64,000 nt of DNA from JBGPTK01 sp963797765. Lineage in GTDB: Bacteria; Acidobacteriota; Terriglobia; Acidiferrales; UBA7541. Of the stretch, positions 1 to 8,090 are shown in pieces (within the stretch, counting starts at the first letter, position 1; each line of letters starts with the position of its first letter). The notes under the pieces were generated by a model that had not been told where the DNA came from, did no database searches, and worked only from the letters and a program-made list of their open reading frames with translations. A program made the position numbers and the translations under genes. The stretch lies in assembly GCA_963797765.1 (NCBI GenBank), contig CAWCQU010000002.1:868001-932000 (forward strand), written 5' to 3'.

Positions 1-396
1 TTCCTGAATGTAGACGACAAAAAACTCCACCTGATCTTTGTACTTGCGGTAAAGAGCGTTGAGCGCGGGAACCTCCCGGCGAAAGGGCGGTCAAGTGTAG
101 CTGCCGAAAACCAGCACCACGGGCTTCTGGCCGCGGAAGGAAGAGAGCTCAACGTGCGATTTATGGTCGTAGGTGGGGAGCGAAAAATCGGGAGCCATGT
201 CGCCGACGGAAACGTGCCCGGCGCGCGCGATGTACCACAGGGGCTGGAACGGCAACGCTACGAAAAAGGGCCACGGAACGTGAGCCATGATCCGGCCGAA
301 CGTGCTGGGCGGCTGGTACATGATCCCCAGAAACACCAGGCAAAGGGCCAGGTACACAACAACAAAACTAATCGCAATTTTCTTGAACAGGCGCAT
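1..396 (-). CDS. Deiodinase-like thioredoxin-fold selenoprotein (partial)
   Basis: The start is ATG at 394-396 and the reading frame runs to the window edge, with one in-frame TGA at 91-93 (codon 102). Residues 5-27 form a membrane anchor. A redoxin-type domain follows, opening with VGDMAPDFSLP and leading to VLVFGSYT, then TGA, then PPFRREVP. Thirty further codons after the TGA stay open and read as thioredoxin fold, ending in FFVVYIQE. Iodothyronine deiodinases have selenocysteine in the same FGSxTUPPF context followed by a VYIxEAH segment, so the TGA is best read as selenocysteine. A hairpin suitable as a bacterial SECIS follows directly. The gene is probably a membrane-anchored peroxiredoxin-like or deiodinase-like oxidoreductase; its substrate is unknown. 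It lies 141 bp downstream of an ADOP permease on the same strand. The alternative, a true nonsense mutation, is less likely given the exact position. Confidence 0.85.
64..81 (-). promoter_or_regulatory. Candidate bacterial SECIS hairpin after in-frame TGA
   Basis: Read on the minus strand, a 5-bp stem CGGGA/TCCCG encloses the loop GGT (71-73). It is extended by two more G-C pairs (80/65 and 81/64) across one bulged C. The loop begins 17 nt after the TGA at 91-93 and has G in its first two positions. As I recall the bacterial SECIS consensus, it asks for a short stem, a small loop with G near its start, and about 16-37 nt of spacing, all of which fit. Folding has not been computed. Confidence 0.55.
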
Positions 397-537
397 GGTG
401 AAGCCAGCCGTTTCGGCCAGCGATGCCCAGGATTGTAGCGAAAATCCGGCGCCGCGTCTGCTAAATCTTTCGATCCAGCGGAGAATGCCGCCCCGGCGCC
501 ACTCCCTAGAAGAACGATATTTTAGGTGCGTTCACCG

Positions 538-2982
538 TCATTCATAGCGCAACGCCACCAGCGGATCGGTTTTGCTCGCGCGGCGCGCGGGGATCCAGCT
601 GGCCGCCAGCGCCACCGCCGCGAGAAGCGCCGAAATACCGGCGAATGTTGCCGGGTCCGTTGAGCTGACGTTGAACAAGAGTCCCGCCATCACCCGAGTC
701 AGCGCGAACGCGCCAATCAATCCAATTGCCAGCCCAAGCAACACAAGACGCATGCCTTGTCCCACAATCAGTTTCAAAACATCGCTGTGCTGCGCCCCCA
801 GCGCCATGCGTATGCCAATTTCCCGTGTTCTTTGCCCGGCGGTATAGGCCATCACCCCATAAATTCCGATGGCCGCCAGCAGCAACGCGGCTCCGGCAAA
901 AATCATCAGCAACAGGAAATTGAATTTGCGCGGCGCCACAGTGGCGTCAATGGCCTGCTCCATGGTCATTACGCTCGCAGCGGCCACGTCTCGATCTACT
1001 GCCTGCACCTGGCTGCGAGCCTCCGCGGCCAAAGCCAAGGGATCGGTCTTCGTCCGCAACACCCAATAATGATTGTTGCGCAGCCAGGGAATCGTGTCCG
1101 GCGACATCTGATACAGCGAGAGATAAATATCGAACGAAGGCTTGGCGTCGAGGCCGGTTTGCTTCACGTCGCCCACGATTCCGGCAATTTCAATGTCCCG
1201 CCAACCCGAATTCACATCGTTAATTTTCAGGTGTTCTCCAATCGGATTTCCATTGGGCCAGTAGCGCCGGGCGATGGTCTCGTTGATCAGGGCGACGACG
1301 GGAGCGTGCGAATCCTCCGCTTCGGTAAACGACCGCCCCGCCAGCAGGGGAATGCGCATGGTTTGAAGATATCCCATGCTGATGACGCGAAGGTTCGCGG
1401 TAGGTTCGTCTCGCGCCTCGATCGGAGGCCGTCCCACGATCGTAAATTCCACCGTCGCCAGCATTCCTCCCATCGGGAGCGAATTGATCGCTCCCACGGA
1501 TTCGACGCCCGGCAAATTCTGAAATCGCGAATAAAGCTGCCGGTAAAACGCAGCCAAGTCCTCCTGGCTTGTGTAGCGAGTCTTGGGAAGCGAAAGCCGC
1601 AAGGTCAAGACGTTTTGCGGATCGAAACCAGGCTGGACACTCTGCAGCCTCATCAGACTTCGCAGCAGCAGTCCGGCGCCGATCAGCAGTACCAACGACA
1701 GAGCGACTTCCACCACGATCAACAGGCTGCGAATTCTGCCGCGGCTTCCGCCGCCGGTGGAACCGCGCCCTTCTCCCTTTAATTCTTCATTCAAATCCGT
1801 GCGCGACGATTCCAGCGCCGGCGCCAATCCAAATAGAATTCCAGCAAGCAGCGCGATTCCCAACATGAATCCCAGGACTCGTCCGTCCATGGCGATCTGA
1901 TCGGCGCGCGGCAGTTGCGCCGGACTCAACCGAATCAACGCGTGCGCGCCCCAATGAGCCAGTACAAGTCCCAGGGAAGCCCCAGCTAGAGACAAGGTGA
2001 GGCTTTCGGTAAGCAGTTGCCGGACCAATCGGGATCGCGTGGCTCCCAACGCAGTTCGAATCGCGATTTCACGGTGTCGCGCGTTGGCCCGCGCGAGCAA
2101 CAGGTTTGCCAGATTCGAGCAGGTGATCAGCAGCACCACCATCACCGCGCCCTGCAGCACGTAGAGCGACTGCCGGTAAGCGCCCAGGATTTCTTCGTCC
2201 ATGGGATACGTGTTCACAGCTTCCTTGGCTGAATTGTACTTGGGGTATTGCTTCTCCAGCCGCAGCGCCAACGCCGTCATTTGGGCGGTGGCGATTTGCG
2301 GCGTAACGCCGGGCTTCAGGCGGGCCACCGCGCGCAGAAAATCCACCGATCCGCGATCCTTGGTCCACGGGTCCGCCTCGGGTACCAGCGGCACGGCCAG
2401 TCCTGCGCGGACAAATGGAAATATGAAATCGCGGGGCAGCACGCCCACTACCGTATAGCTTTCCCCATTCAGCCGTATTGCCTGCCCAACCAAATTGGGA
2501 TCGCCGCCAAATCGCCGTTGCCACAAGCTATAGGAAATCGCCACCACGTGCGGGCTGCCCGGATCGTCATCCTTTGGCTGCAAAGCGCGCCCGGCAATTG
2601 CCTGCACGCCTAGAATTTCAAACAGGTTTGCGGAAACCCGCGCGCCGATAATGCGTTCCGGCTCACCCCGGTCCGTCAGGTTGGGATTAAAGTTGGCAAC
2701 GGCCGCAATTTGTTCGAACGATTCGTTCTGGTCGCGATAATCAACGAAATCGGGCAGAGAAAACGGGTATTTGCCGGAGAACGGCCGGCTGGCGTAGACG
2801 GTGACCAGGCCCGCCGGATCGCGATACGGCAATTGCCGAAGCAGCACGGCGTTTACCAGGCTGAAAATCGCAGTATTCGCTCCGATGCCCAGCGCCAGCG
2901 TCAGCACGGCCACCATGGTGAAGCCGGGCGATTTGATCAACGTGCGGACGGCAAAGCGCAAATCCTGCCAAAAATTCTGCAT
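538..2982 (-). CDS. ADOP-family double MacB/FtsX permease (copy A)
   Basis: This 814-residue inner-membrane protein has the ADOP architecture. It opens with an amphipathic QNFWQDLRFAVRTL segment, then a first transmembrane helix (about 20-45), a large periplasmic MacB-like domain, a three-helix FtsX domain (about 275-410), a second periplasmic domain, and a second FtsX domain near the end. It terminates in TDPLVALRYE, the ending shared by nearly all copies in this window. SD GGGAGG lies 6 bp before the ATG. It is the only copy on the minus strand and is transcribed divergently from the LysR-type gene at 3104, across an inverted repeat, so that regulator may control it. No ATPase gene is adjacent. 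The substrate is unknown; MacB and LolC relatives act by transmitting ATPase motion to the periplasm. Confidence 0.93.
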   Translation of the reverse strand: MQNFWQDLRFAVRTLIKSPGFTMVAVLTLALGIGANTAIFSLVNAVLLRQLPYRDPAGLVTVYASRPFSGKYPFSLPDFVDYRDQNESFEQIAAVANFNPNLTDRGEPERIIGARVSANLFEILGVQAIAGRALQPKDDDPGSPHVVAISYSLWQRRFGGDPNLVGQAIRLNGESYTVVGVLPRDFIFPFVRAGLAVPLVPEADPWTKDRGSVDFLRAVARLKPGVTPQIATAQMTALALRLEKQYPKYNSAKEAVNTYPMDEEILGAYRQSLYVLQGAVMVVLLITCSNLANLLLARANARHREIAIRTALGATRSRLVRQLLTESLTLSLAGASLGLVLAHWGAHALIRLSPAQLPRADQIAMDGRVLGFMLGIALLAGILFGLAPALESSRTDLNEELKGEGRGSTGGGSRGRIRSLLIVVEVALSLVLLIGAGLLLRSLMRLQSVQPGFDPQNVLTLRLSLPKTRYTSQEDLAAFYRQLYSRFQNLPGVESVGAINSLPMGGMLATVEFTIVGRPPIEARDEPTANLRVISMGYLQTMRIPLLAGRSFTEAEDSHAPVVALINETIARRYWPNGNPIGEHLKINDVNSGWRDIEIAGIVGDVKQTGLDAKPSFDIYLSLYQMSPDTIPWLRNNHYWVLRTKTDPLALAAEARSQVQAVDRDVAAASVMTMEQAIDATVAPRKFNFLLLMIFAGAALLLAAIGIYGVMAYTAGQRTREIGIRMALGAQHSDVLKLIVGQGMRLVLLGLAIGLIGAFALTRVMAGLLFNVSSTDPATFAGISALLAAVALAASWIPARRASKTDPLVALRYE

Positions 2983-3031
2983 CGCAAACCTCCCTTGAAC
3001 TCATCGAACGATTAACTTAGATGAATTTGTG

Positions 3032-3067
3032 ATGATAAGTATGATTGATTGTTGGCATGCTTATCAT
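3032..3067. promoter_or_regulatory. Inverted repeat between divergent LysR and ADOP genes
   Basis: Perfect 8-bp arms ATGATAAG (3032-3039) and CTTATCAT (3060-3067) are separated by 20 bp in the AT-rich 121-bp space between the divergent starts at 2982 and 3104. LysR-type regulators commonly bind dyad sites in exactly this position, controlling both themselves and the divergent gene. That this is the operator is inferred from position and symmetry only. Confidence 0.45.
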
Positions 3068-3103
3068 GCACTGTAGTAATGTACGCGAAACGGGGAGAAC
3101 GTT

Positions 3104-4054
3104 ATGGGCGTGGAAAGCCGCGACTTAAAAATGCTCGCCGCAATCGTCGAGGAAGGCGGCGTAACCCGCGCGGCGAACCGCCTGCACGTCACGCAGCCCG
3201 CGCTCAGCCATCAGCTTCGGAATCTCGAAGAGGCCATCGGCATGCCCGTCTTCGATCGAGTCAACAAGAAAATGGTGCTCACTCCCGCGGGTGAGCGTTT
3301 GCTCAATTCTGCGCGAGTCGTGCTGGAGGAATTGCGGCGCGCCGAAGAGGAAATCCGCAGCGCGGCACAGCCATCGCAAGGCGTGCTGCGGATCAGCACC
3401 GAGTGCTACACCTGCTATCACTGGCTCCCCTCGCGGATTCAAATTTTCGCCAAAAAATTCCCGGGCGTTGAAATCAAAATCATCGTGGAAGCCACCCGGC
3501 ATCCTTTCGCGCCGCTGCTCGATGGAGATCTCGATCTCGCCATCGCCACCACCAACGTTCAGAATCGCAAGTTGATCTACACCCCGCTTTTCCACGACGA
3601 ATTGATGGTAGTCATGCCGCCGAACCATACCCTCGCATCGCGCGCCGCGATCCACGCCCAGGATTTTGCGGATCAAAACCTAATCATTTATGGCATGCCG
3701 CTTCAGGAAAGCACCATATTCCAGAAAGTTCTGATTCCGGCGGGTGTCACTCCGCGCAAACTTTCTCAAGTGCAGTTGACGGAAGGCATTTTGGAAATGG
3801 TGCGCGCGGGCCTGGGAATCACAGTCCTGGCGCGTTGGGCCGTGGCGCCGCAACTCGCCCGCGGCGAATTGAAAGCGGTGCCGCTGGCGAAGGGCGGCAT
3901 CAAGCGGCTATGGAGCGCGGTGCGCCGCCGCAATCCATCCGTCCCACATTATCTGAGCGCCTTCGTAGAATTGCTGACGGAATATCCCATCGCCAGCGGA
4001 GCAAAAAAACAAATCGAATCGCGCCGCCAATCTGTAGTAGTCACACAGTCCTGA
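3104..4054 (+). CDS. LysR-family transcriptional regulator, MetR-like
   Basis: The 316-residue protein has a LysR N-terminal winged helix-turn-helix (residues 5-64: LKMLAAIVEEGG, then ALSHQLRNLEEAIG, then a LTPAGERLL wing). A periplasmic-binding-like effector domain starts near residue 90. The effector domain begins ISTECYTCYHWLP, resembling the IECHSCIQWL segment of E. coli MetR, and the family resemblance continues through the domain. MetR senses homocysteine and controls methionine genes. Here the divergent neighbour is an ADOP permease, while a core-MetE gene lies at the far end of the window. SD GGGGAG lies 6 bp before the ATG. LysR identity is secure; the MetR subgroup and ligand are inferred. 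Confidence 0.92.
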   Translation: MGVESRDLKMLAAIVEEGGVTRAANRLHVTQPALSHQLRNLEEAIGMPVFDRVNKKMVLTPAGERLLNSARVVLEELRRAEEEIRSAAQPSQGVLRISTECYTCYHWLPSRIQIFAKKFPGVEIKIIVEATRHPFAPLLDGDLDLAIATTNVQNRKLIYTPLFHDELMVVMPPNHTLASRAAIHAQDFADQNLIIYGMPLQESTIFQKVLIPAGVTPRKLSQVQLTEGILEMVRAGLGITVLARWAVAPQLARGELKAVPLAKGGIKRLWSAVRRRNPSVPHYLSAFVELLTEYPIASGAKKQIESRRQSVVVTQS

Positions 4055-4082
4055 ATCGACCGGCCGCGGAGTCTCCCGGGAA

Positions 4083-4102
4083 CGCCAATCTCCCGATTGG
4101 CG
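4083..4102 (+). terminator. Stem-loop downstream of the LysR gene
   Basis: A perfect 8-bp stem CGCCAATC/GATTGGCG with a TCCC loop begins 28 bp after the LysR stop codon. No U-tract follows, so termination is not certain; it could be a structural or REP-like element. Confidence 0.3.
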
Positions 4103-4168
4103 TCCTGCCCCGCTCCTGTTGACGAAACCGCTGCCCCAATGAGAGATTGACGGGAGATTCTCGTCACC

Positions 4169-5731
4169 GTGCCCGCCACAGACTTCAAAGCCGAATTGCA
4201 AGAAGCCCGCGAAGCCTTTCGCACCCGAATGGAGCGCGACCAAGCCGAAGACGCCTGGAATCAATTTCACGGTCGCATAGCCCTGGTGCTTTCCGGCGGG
4301 GGCGCGCGCGGCGCGTACCAGGTAGGCGCGCTACTCGCTTTTCAAGATGCACATCTTCCCACTCACATCATCACGGCCACTTCTATCGGCGGGATGAACG
4401 CAGCCGGCTACGCCGCCTATTCGAATTCTCTGGTCGGAAACGCGGAACCGCTGGTGGAATATTGGATGGAAGGTCCGGCGCCATCGGACACGGGAATCGA
4501 ATGGACGCGCTATGCATGGATTCTCGCGGGCCTCGTGGCCGCCTGCGCCGGATTCGGAAATTTGTTCTATCGAACGCTGAATTCCTACGGGTTCGTAATC
4601 CATCTGCGGGATCCAAAACTCACTTGGCTCTCCGTGGGAGCGATCGGCCTGGCCATCCTGTTTTTCCATGACAGCCTGTCCTATATTTTTTATCTCTTGG
4701 GAAATCGTATGCACAAGCGCCACCGAAAAATCGATTGGCGCCGTGCCGCGCTATCCCTTCTTGGCAATGCGATCGTGATTGTGGCCGTCCTTCAATCCTT
4801 ATATTCGTTGCGCACTCTGCACCACCTGAGAGCGCTTGCCGGATGGCATCCCCTGGCGGCTGCCGCACTAATCGCGGCAATTCCTCTTCTCCTCTGGCTG
4901 CGAAGAAAAGCGAGTTCTCCGCTAAACAATACCGTGCGGCGCTTGTTGCGAATCCCCCTGAAGACCGGCCTGTTTACCAATCTGGCCCGCGAGCGCTTCG
5001 TCAGCGAGCGCGGCTCGGCCGAAAAAATCAAGGCATCGCCAATCCGCATTTTTCTCACCGCCACCGATCTGGAAACCGGCAGCCCCCGTTTTTTTTCGAA
5101 TACGCCCGTGGAAACGCTGCTCAGCGATCCGGGAGTCGACAAACGATTCGTCGCCAACGAAGTAATCTATCCCGACGATTTGATCGGAGCGGTGATCGCC
5201 TCTTCCGCCGTTCCCATCACCTATGAACCGGCTCGCGTGCAGGGCCACTTGTGCGCCGATGGTGGCTTGTGCGCGAACCAGCCCATGCGTCCGGCAGTCC
5301 ACCTGGGCGCGGATGTTTTATTTCTCGTGATGATGGACCCGGTGGAAGCGGAGCAAGCCCCAATCAAAACGTTTCTCGACGTGGGCGTGCGCTCGCTCGA
5401 AATCCTGATGCGGCAAAATCTGGTCAGCGACCTGCGCGTATCCAATACCATCAATCTGGCTTGCGAACACGCTGCGGCGCGCCTGGGCCTGCGCCCCGAG
5501 GAAGTGGAACTCGAGATGGGAGCGCGCCGTTACCGCTACGTTCGCGCCTTCGCAATTTGCCCGCCCGAATCTTTACCAGGCTCAATGCTTGATTTTAGCG
5601 GTAAAATAACAGCACCGGCAATTTTGCAAGGCTACCGGGACGCAACCGGCCAGATCGCCAACTTTCTGAATTATGCGCGGGAGAGCGGGCGAACCGGTCC
5701 CCGAAGGACCCTGCGCTGGGCTCTGGAATAG
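4169..5731 (+). CDS. Patatin-like phospholipase with internal membrane region
   Basis: This 520-residue protein carries the patatin signatures. The oxyanion loop is SGGGARGAYQVGAL (42-55), the nucleophile elbow TSIGG has Ser72 (ATSIG in place of canonical GxSxG), and the catalytic Asp364 sits in ADGGLCANQP. Patatins are Ser-Asp dyad lipid acyl hydrolases. Between the two catalytic motifs lie about four hydrophobic stretches (near 115-135, 152-178, 192-212 and 228-246). The catalytic domain is therefore apparently interrupted by a membrane segment of roughly 140 residues, and the enzyme should be membrane-embedded. The start is GTG with CGGGAG about 12 bp upstream, a weak fit. It follows the LysR gene in the same direction across 114 bp. 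The substrate is unknown. Confidence 0.88.
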   Translation: MPATDFKAELQEAREAFRTRMERDQAEDAWNQFHGRIALVLSGGGARGAYQVGALLAFQDAHLPTHIITATSIGGMNAAGYAAYSNSLVGNAEPLVEYWMEGPAPSDTGIEWTRYAWILAGLVAACAGFGNLFYRTLNSYGFVIHLRDPKLTWLSVGAIGLAILFFHDSLSYIFYLLGNRMHKRHRKIDWRRAALSLLGNAIVIVAVLQSLYSLRTLHHLRALAGWHPLAAAALIAAIPLLLWLRRKASSPLNNTVRRLLRIPLKTGLFTNLARERFVSERGSAEKIKASPIRIFLTATDLETGSPRFFSNTPVETLLSDPGVDKRFVANEVIYPDDLIGAVIASSAVPITYEPARVQGHLCADGGLCANQPMRPAVHLGADVLFLVMMDPVEAEQAPIKTFLDVGVRSLEILMRQNLVSDLRVSNTINLACEHAAARLGLRPEEVELEMGARRYRYVRAFAICPPESLPGSMLDFSGKITAPAILQGYRDATGQIANFLNYARESGRTGPRRTLRWALE

Positions 5732-5751
5732 GGGTCTAATCTTGTCCGATA

Positions 5752-5771
5752 GTGGGACGTTTGAATCCCAC
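5752..5771 (+). terminator. Weak stem-loop after the patatin gene
   Basis: A GTGGGA/TCCCAC stem with an 8-nt loop lies 20 bp after the stop codon. A short A-run, not a T-run, follows. It is a possible factor-dependent terminator at most. Confidence 0.25.
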
Positions 5772-5854
5772 GAGCGGGCAAAAAAGCCCCAGATGGAAGT
5801 ACTGGAACCTAATGTAATGTACTGATTAAAATAACGTTAACCTTAGTCCAAACA

Positions 5855-5869
5855 CGGTCCTGCAGTTGC
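5855..5869 (+). promoter_or_regulatory. Candidate sigma-54 promoter before the fusion-protein gene
   Basis: The sequence CGGTCCTGCAGTTGC has GG (5856-5857) and GC (5868-5869) separated by exactly 10 bp, with a perfect TTGC in the -12 element and a weak -24 element. Transcription would begin near 5881, just before the SD and the GTG at 5896. An NtrC-type activator at the end of this locus makes a sigma-54 promoter plausible. GG-N10-GC also arises by chance. Confidence 0.3.
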
Positions 5870-5895
5870 GATTACAATTAGCGAGGTTTACTCCT

Positions 5896-7149
5896 GTGGA
5901 CATCGTTAGGGAAGGCGCAAAAAGAAGCAAAAATATCCGCCGTGCGATTTATGGCGGCATCGTTCTGATCTTAATTCCTATCGTGACAGTAGGATTGTCG
6001 CGGCTAAAGCCTGCCGCACCCTCCGTGGATGTCGCAACCGTTTGGACCGGTACTGTGGAGCGCGGCTCGATGCTGCGCGAGGTGCGTGGACTGGGCACCC
6101 TTGTTCCTGAAACCATTCGAATTATCCCATCAATGACCGATGGACGTGTCGAGCAAAGACTGATGCTCCCCGGAAGGCCAGTCTCGTCAAATTCCGTGAT
6201 TTTGGTACTCAGCAATCCAACTCTAGAACAGGCGACGGTGGATGCGGACTTCGCAGTGAAAGGCGCGGAAGCAGATTACAACAACTTGAAGGCTGTGCTT
6301 CAGAACCAACTGATGGACCTCCGGGCAAAGGCGGCTGTCGTCCGTTCCAATTTCCATCAAGCCCAAATCCAGGCGGAGACCAACGAAGAACTATTCAAAC
6401 TTGGTTTGACGTCGGATGTGATCCTGCGCACTTCGAAGGTCTCCAAGGAAGAGCTCGAGAAACAGAATGAGATCGCCGAGAAGCAAGTTGACACATTTGC
6501 AGCCTCCATTGAAGCGCAGACGGCTGCCCAAGCGGCAAAAGTGGAACAGGCGCGCGCCGTGGCGAAGCTGAAGCATGAGCAATTGAATGAACTTAAGGTG
6601 ACGCCCGGAATTGACGGCGTACTCCAGGAACTCGATGTTGAAGTGGGCCAACAAGTCGCGCCCGGCACAATGCTCGCTCGAGTGGCGCAACCGACCCACT
6701 TGAAGGCGCAACTGAAAATCGCGGAAACCCAGGCCAAGGACGTGGTAATCGGCCAAAAAGCGACGATCGACACCCACAACGGCATCATCAACGGGCACGT
6801 TACGCGAATCGATCCCTCAGTCGTAAACGGCACCGTGACGGTCGATACCTCTCTGGAAGGTGCTCTGCCGTCAGGAGCTAGGCCCGATCTGAGCGTCGAG
6901 GGCACGGTGGAAATCGAGCGGTTGACGGACGTTCTCTACGTCGGCCGGCCGGTCCACGGCGAAGCCGACAGCACTGTGGGATTATTTAAACTTAACCAAG
7001 ACGGAAAAGAGGCTTCGCGCGTCCAAGTGAAGTTAGGGCGCACATCGGTCAATACGGTCGAGATTGTGCAAGGGCTGAAGATCGGCGACAAGGTCGTCCT
7101 TTCCGATATGTCGGCCTGGGACAATTTTGACCGCATCCGGCTGAATTAA
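5896..7149 (+). CDS. MacA/HlyD-type membrane-fusion protein
   Basis: The protein (417 residues from GTG 5896) is a periplasmic adaptor of a tripartite exporter. It has a single membrane anchor near residues 16-36, a lipoyl/barrel half beginning GLGTLVPETIRI, a coiled-coil hairpin rich in Lys, Glu, Ala and Gln (about 115-240), the second lipoyl half (GVLQELDVEVGQQVAPGTML), and a C-terminal beta barrel with an LYVGRPV segment. GTG 5896 is chosen because GCGAGG precedes it by 9 bp and related proteins begin MDIVREG. The upstream in-frame TTG at 5866 lies within the possible sigma-54 promoter. It heads the locus, followed after 64 bp by an ATPase and then a permease, the order expected of a MacA-MacB-like system. 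No outer-membrane channel gene is nearby. Confidence 0.9.
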   Translation: MDIVREGAKRSKNIRRAIYGGIVLILIPIVTVGLSRLKPAAPSVDVATVWTGTVERGSMLREVRGLGTLVPETIRIIPSMTDGRVEQRLMLPGRPVSSNSVILVLSNPTLEQATVDADFAVKGAEADYNNLKAVLQNQLMDLRAKAAVVRSNFHQAQIQAETNEELFKLGLTSDVILRTSKVSKEELEKQNEIAEKQVDTFAASIEAQTAAQAAKVEQARAVAKLKHEQLNELKVTPGIDGVLQELDVEVGQQVAPGTMLARVAQPTHLKAQLKIAETQAKDVVIGQKATIDTHNGIINGHVTRIDPSVVNGTVTVDTSLEGALPSGARPDLSVEGTVEIERLTDVLYVGRPVHGEADSTVGLFKLNQDGKEASRVQVKLGRTSVNTVEIVQGLKIGDKVVLSDMSAWDNFDRIRLN

Positions 7150-7213
7150 ACTTTTGGGAACTTTACGAGTCCGAGGTTCGTAATAACTTTCGAAGATTGA
7201 GGAAGGAGAGGGG

Positions 7214-7927
<714 letters not shown>

Positions 7928-8090
7928 ACGCCAGCGGAAGGCTTTCCGCTTCAGTGGTGGCGCACGCAAGTTTTCAAACTTTATGTTTCGTGCATTCAAA
8001 TCTTACGCGGGGGTGTGCCTGGCCACGGGTTGAAAATTGCAAAGCCTGCGGCTGTCTCACCAGATAGATCCCGAGGCGACGGAGGCGAGC

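Noticed and set aside
757..1782. Long antisense frame (341 codons) opposite ADOP copy A
   Set aside because: It lies entirely within a clear permease gene, is rich in His, Arg and Gln, and has no domain. It is a high-GC shadow of the coding strand, as are similar antisense frames at 9051-10256, 13900-15144, 34382-35425 and 50725-52044.
8026..8040. Possible sigma-54 promoter before copy B (GG-N10-GC with TTGC)
   Set aside because: Only the GG and TTGC match; the -24 side is otherwise poor, and one such match per few hundred bases is expected by chance.
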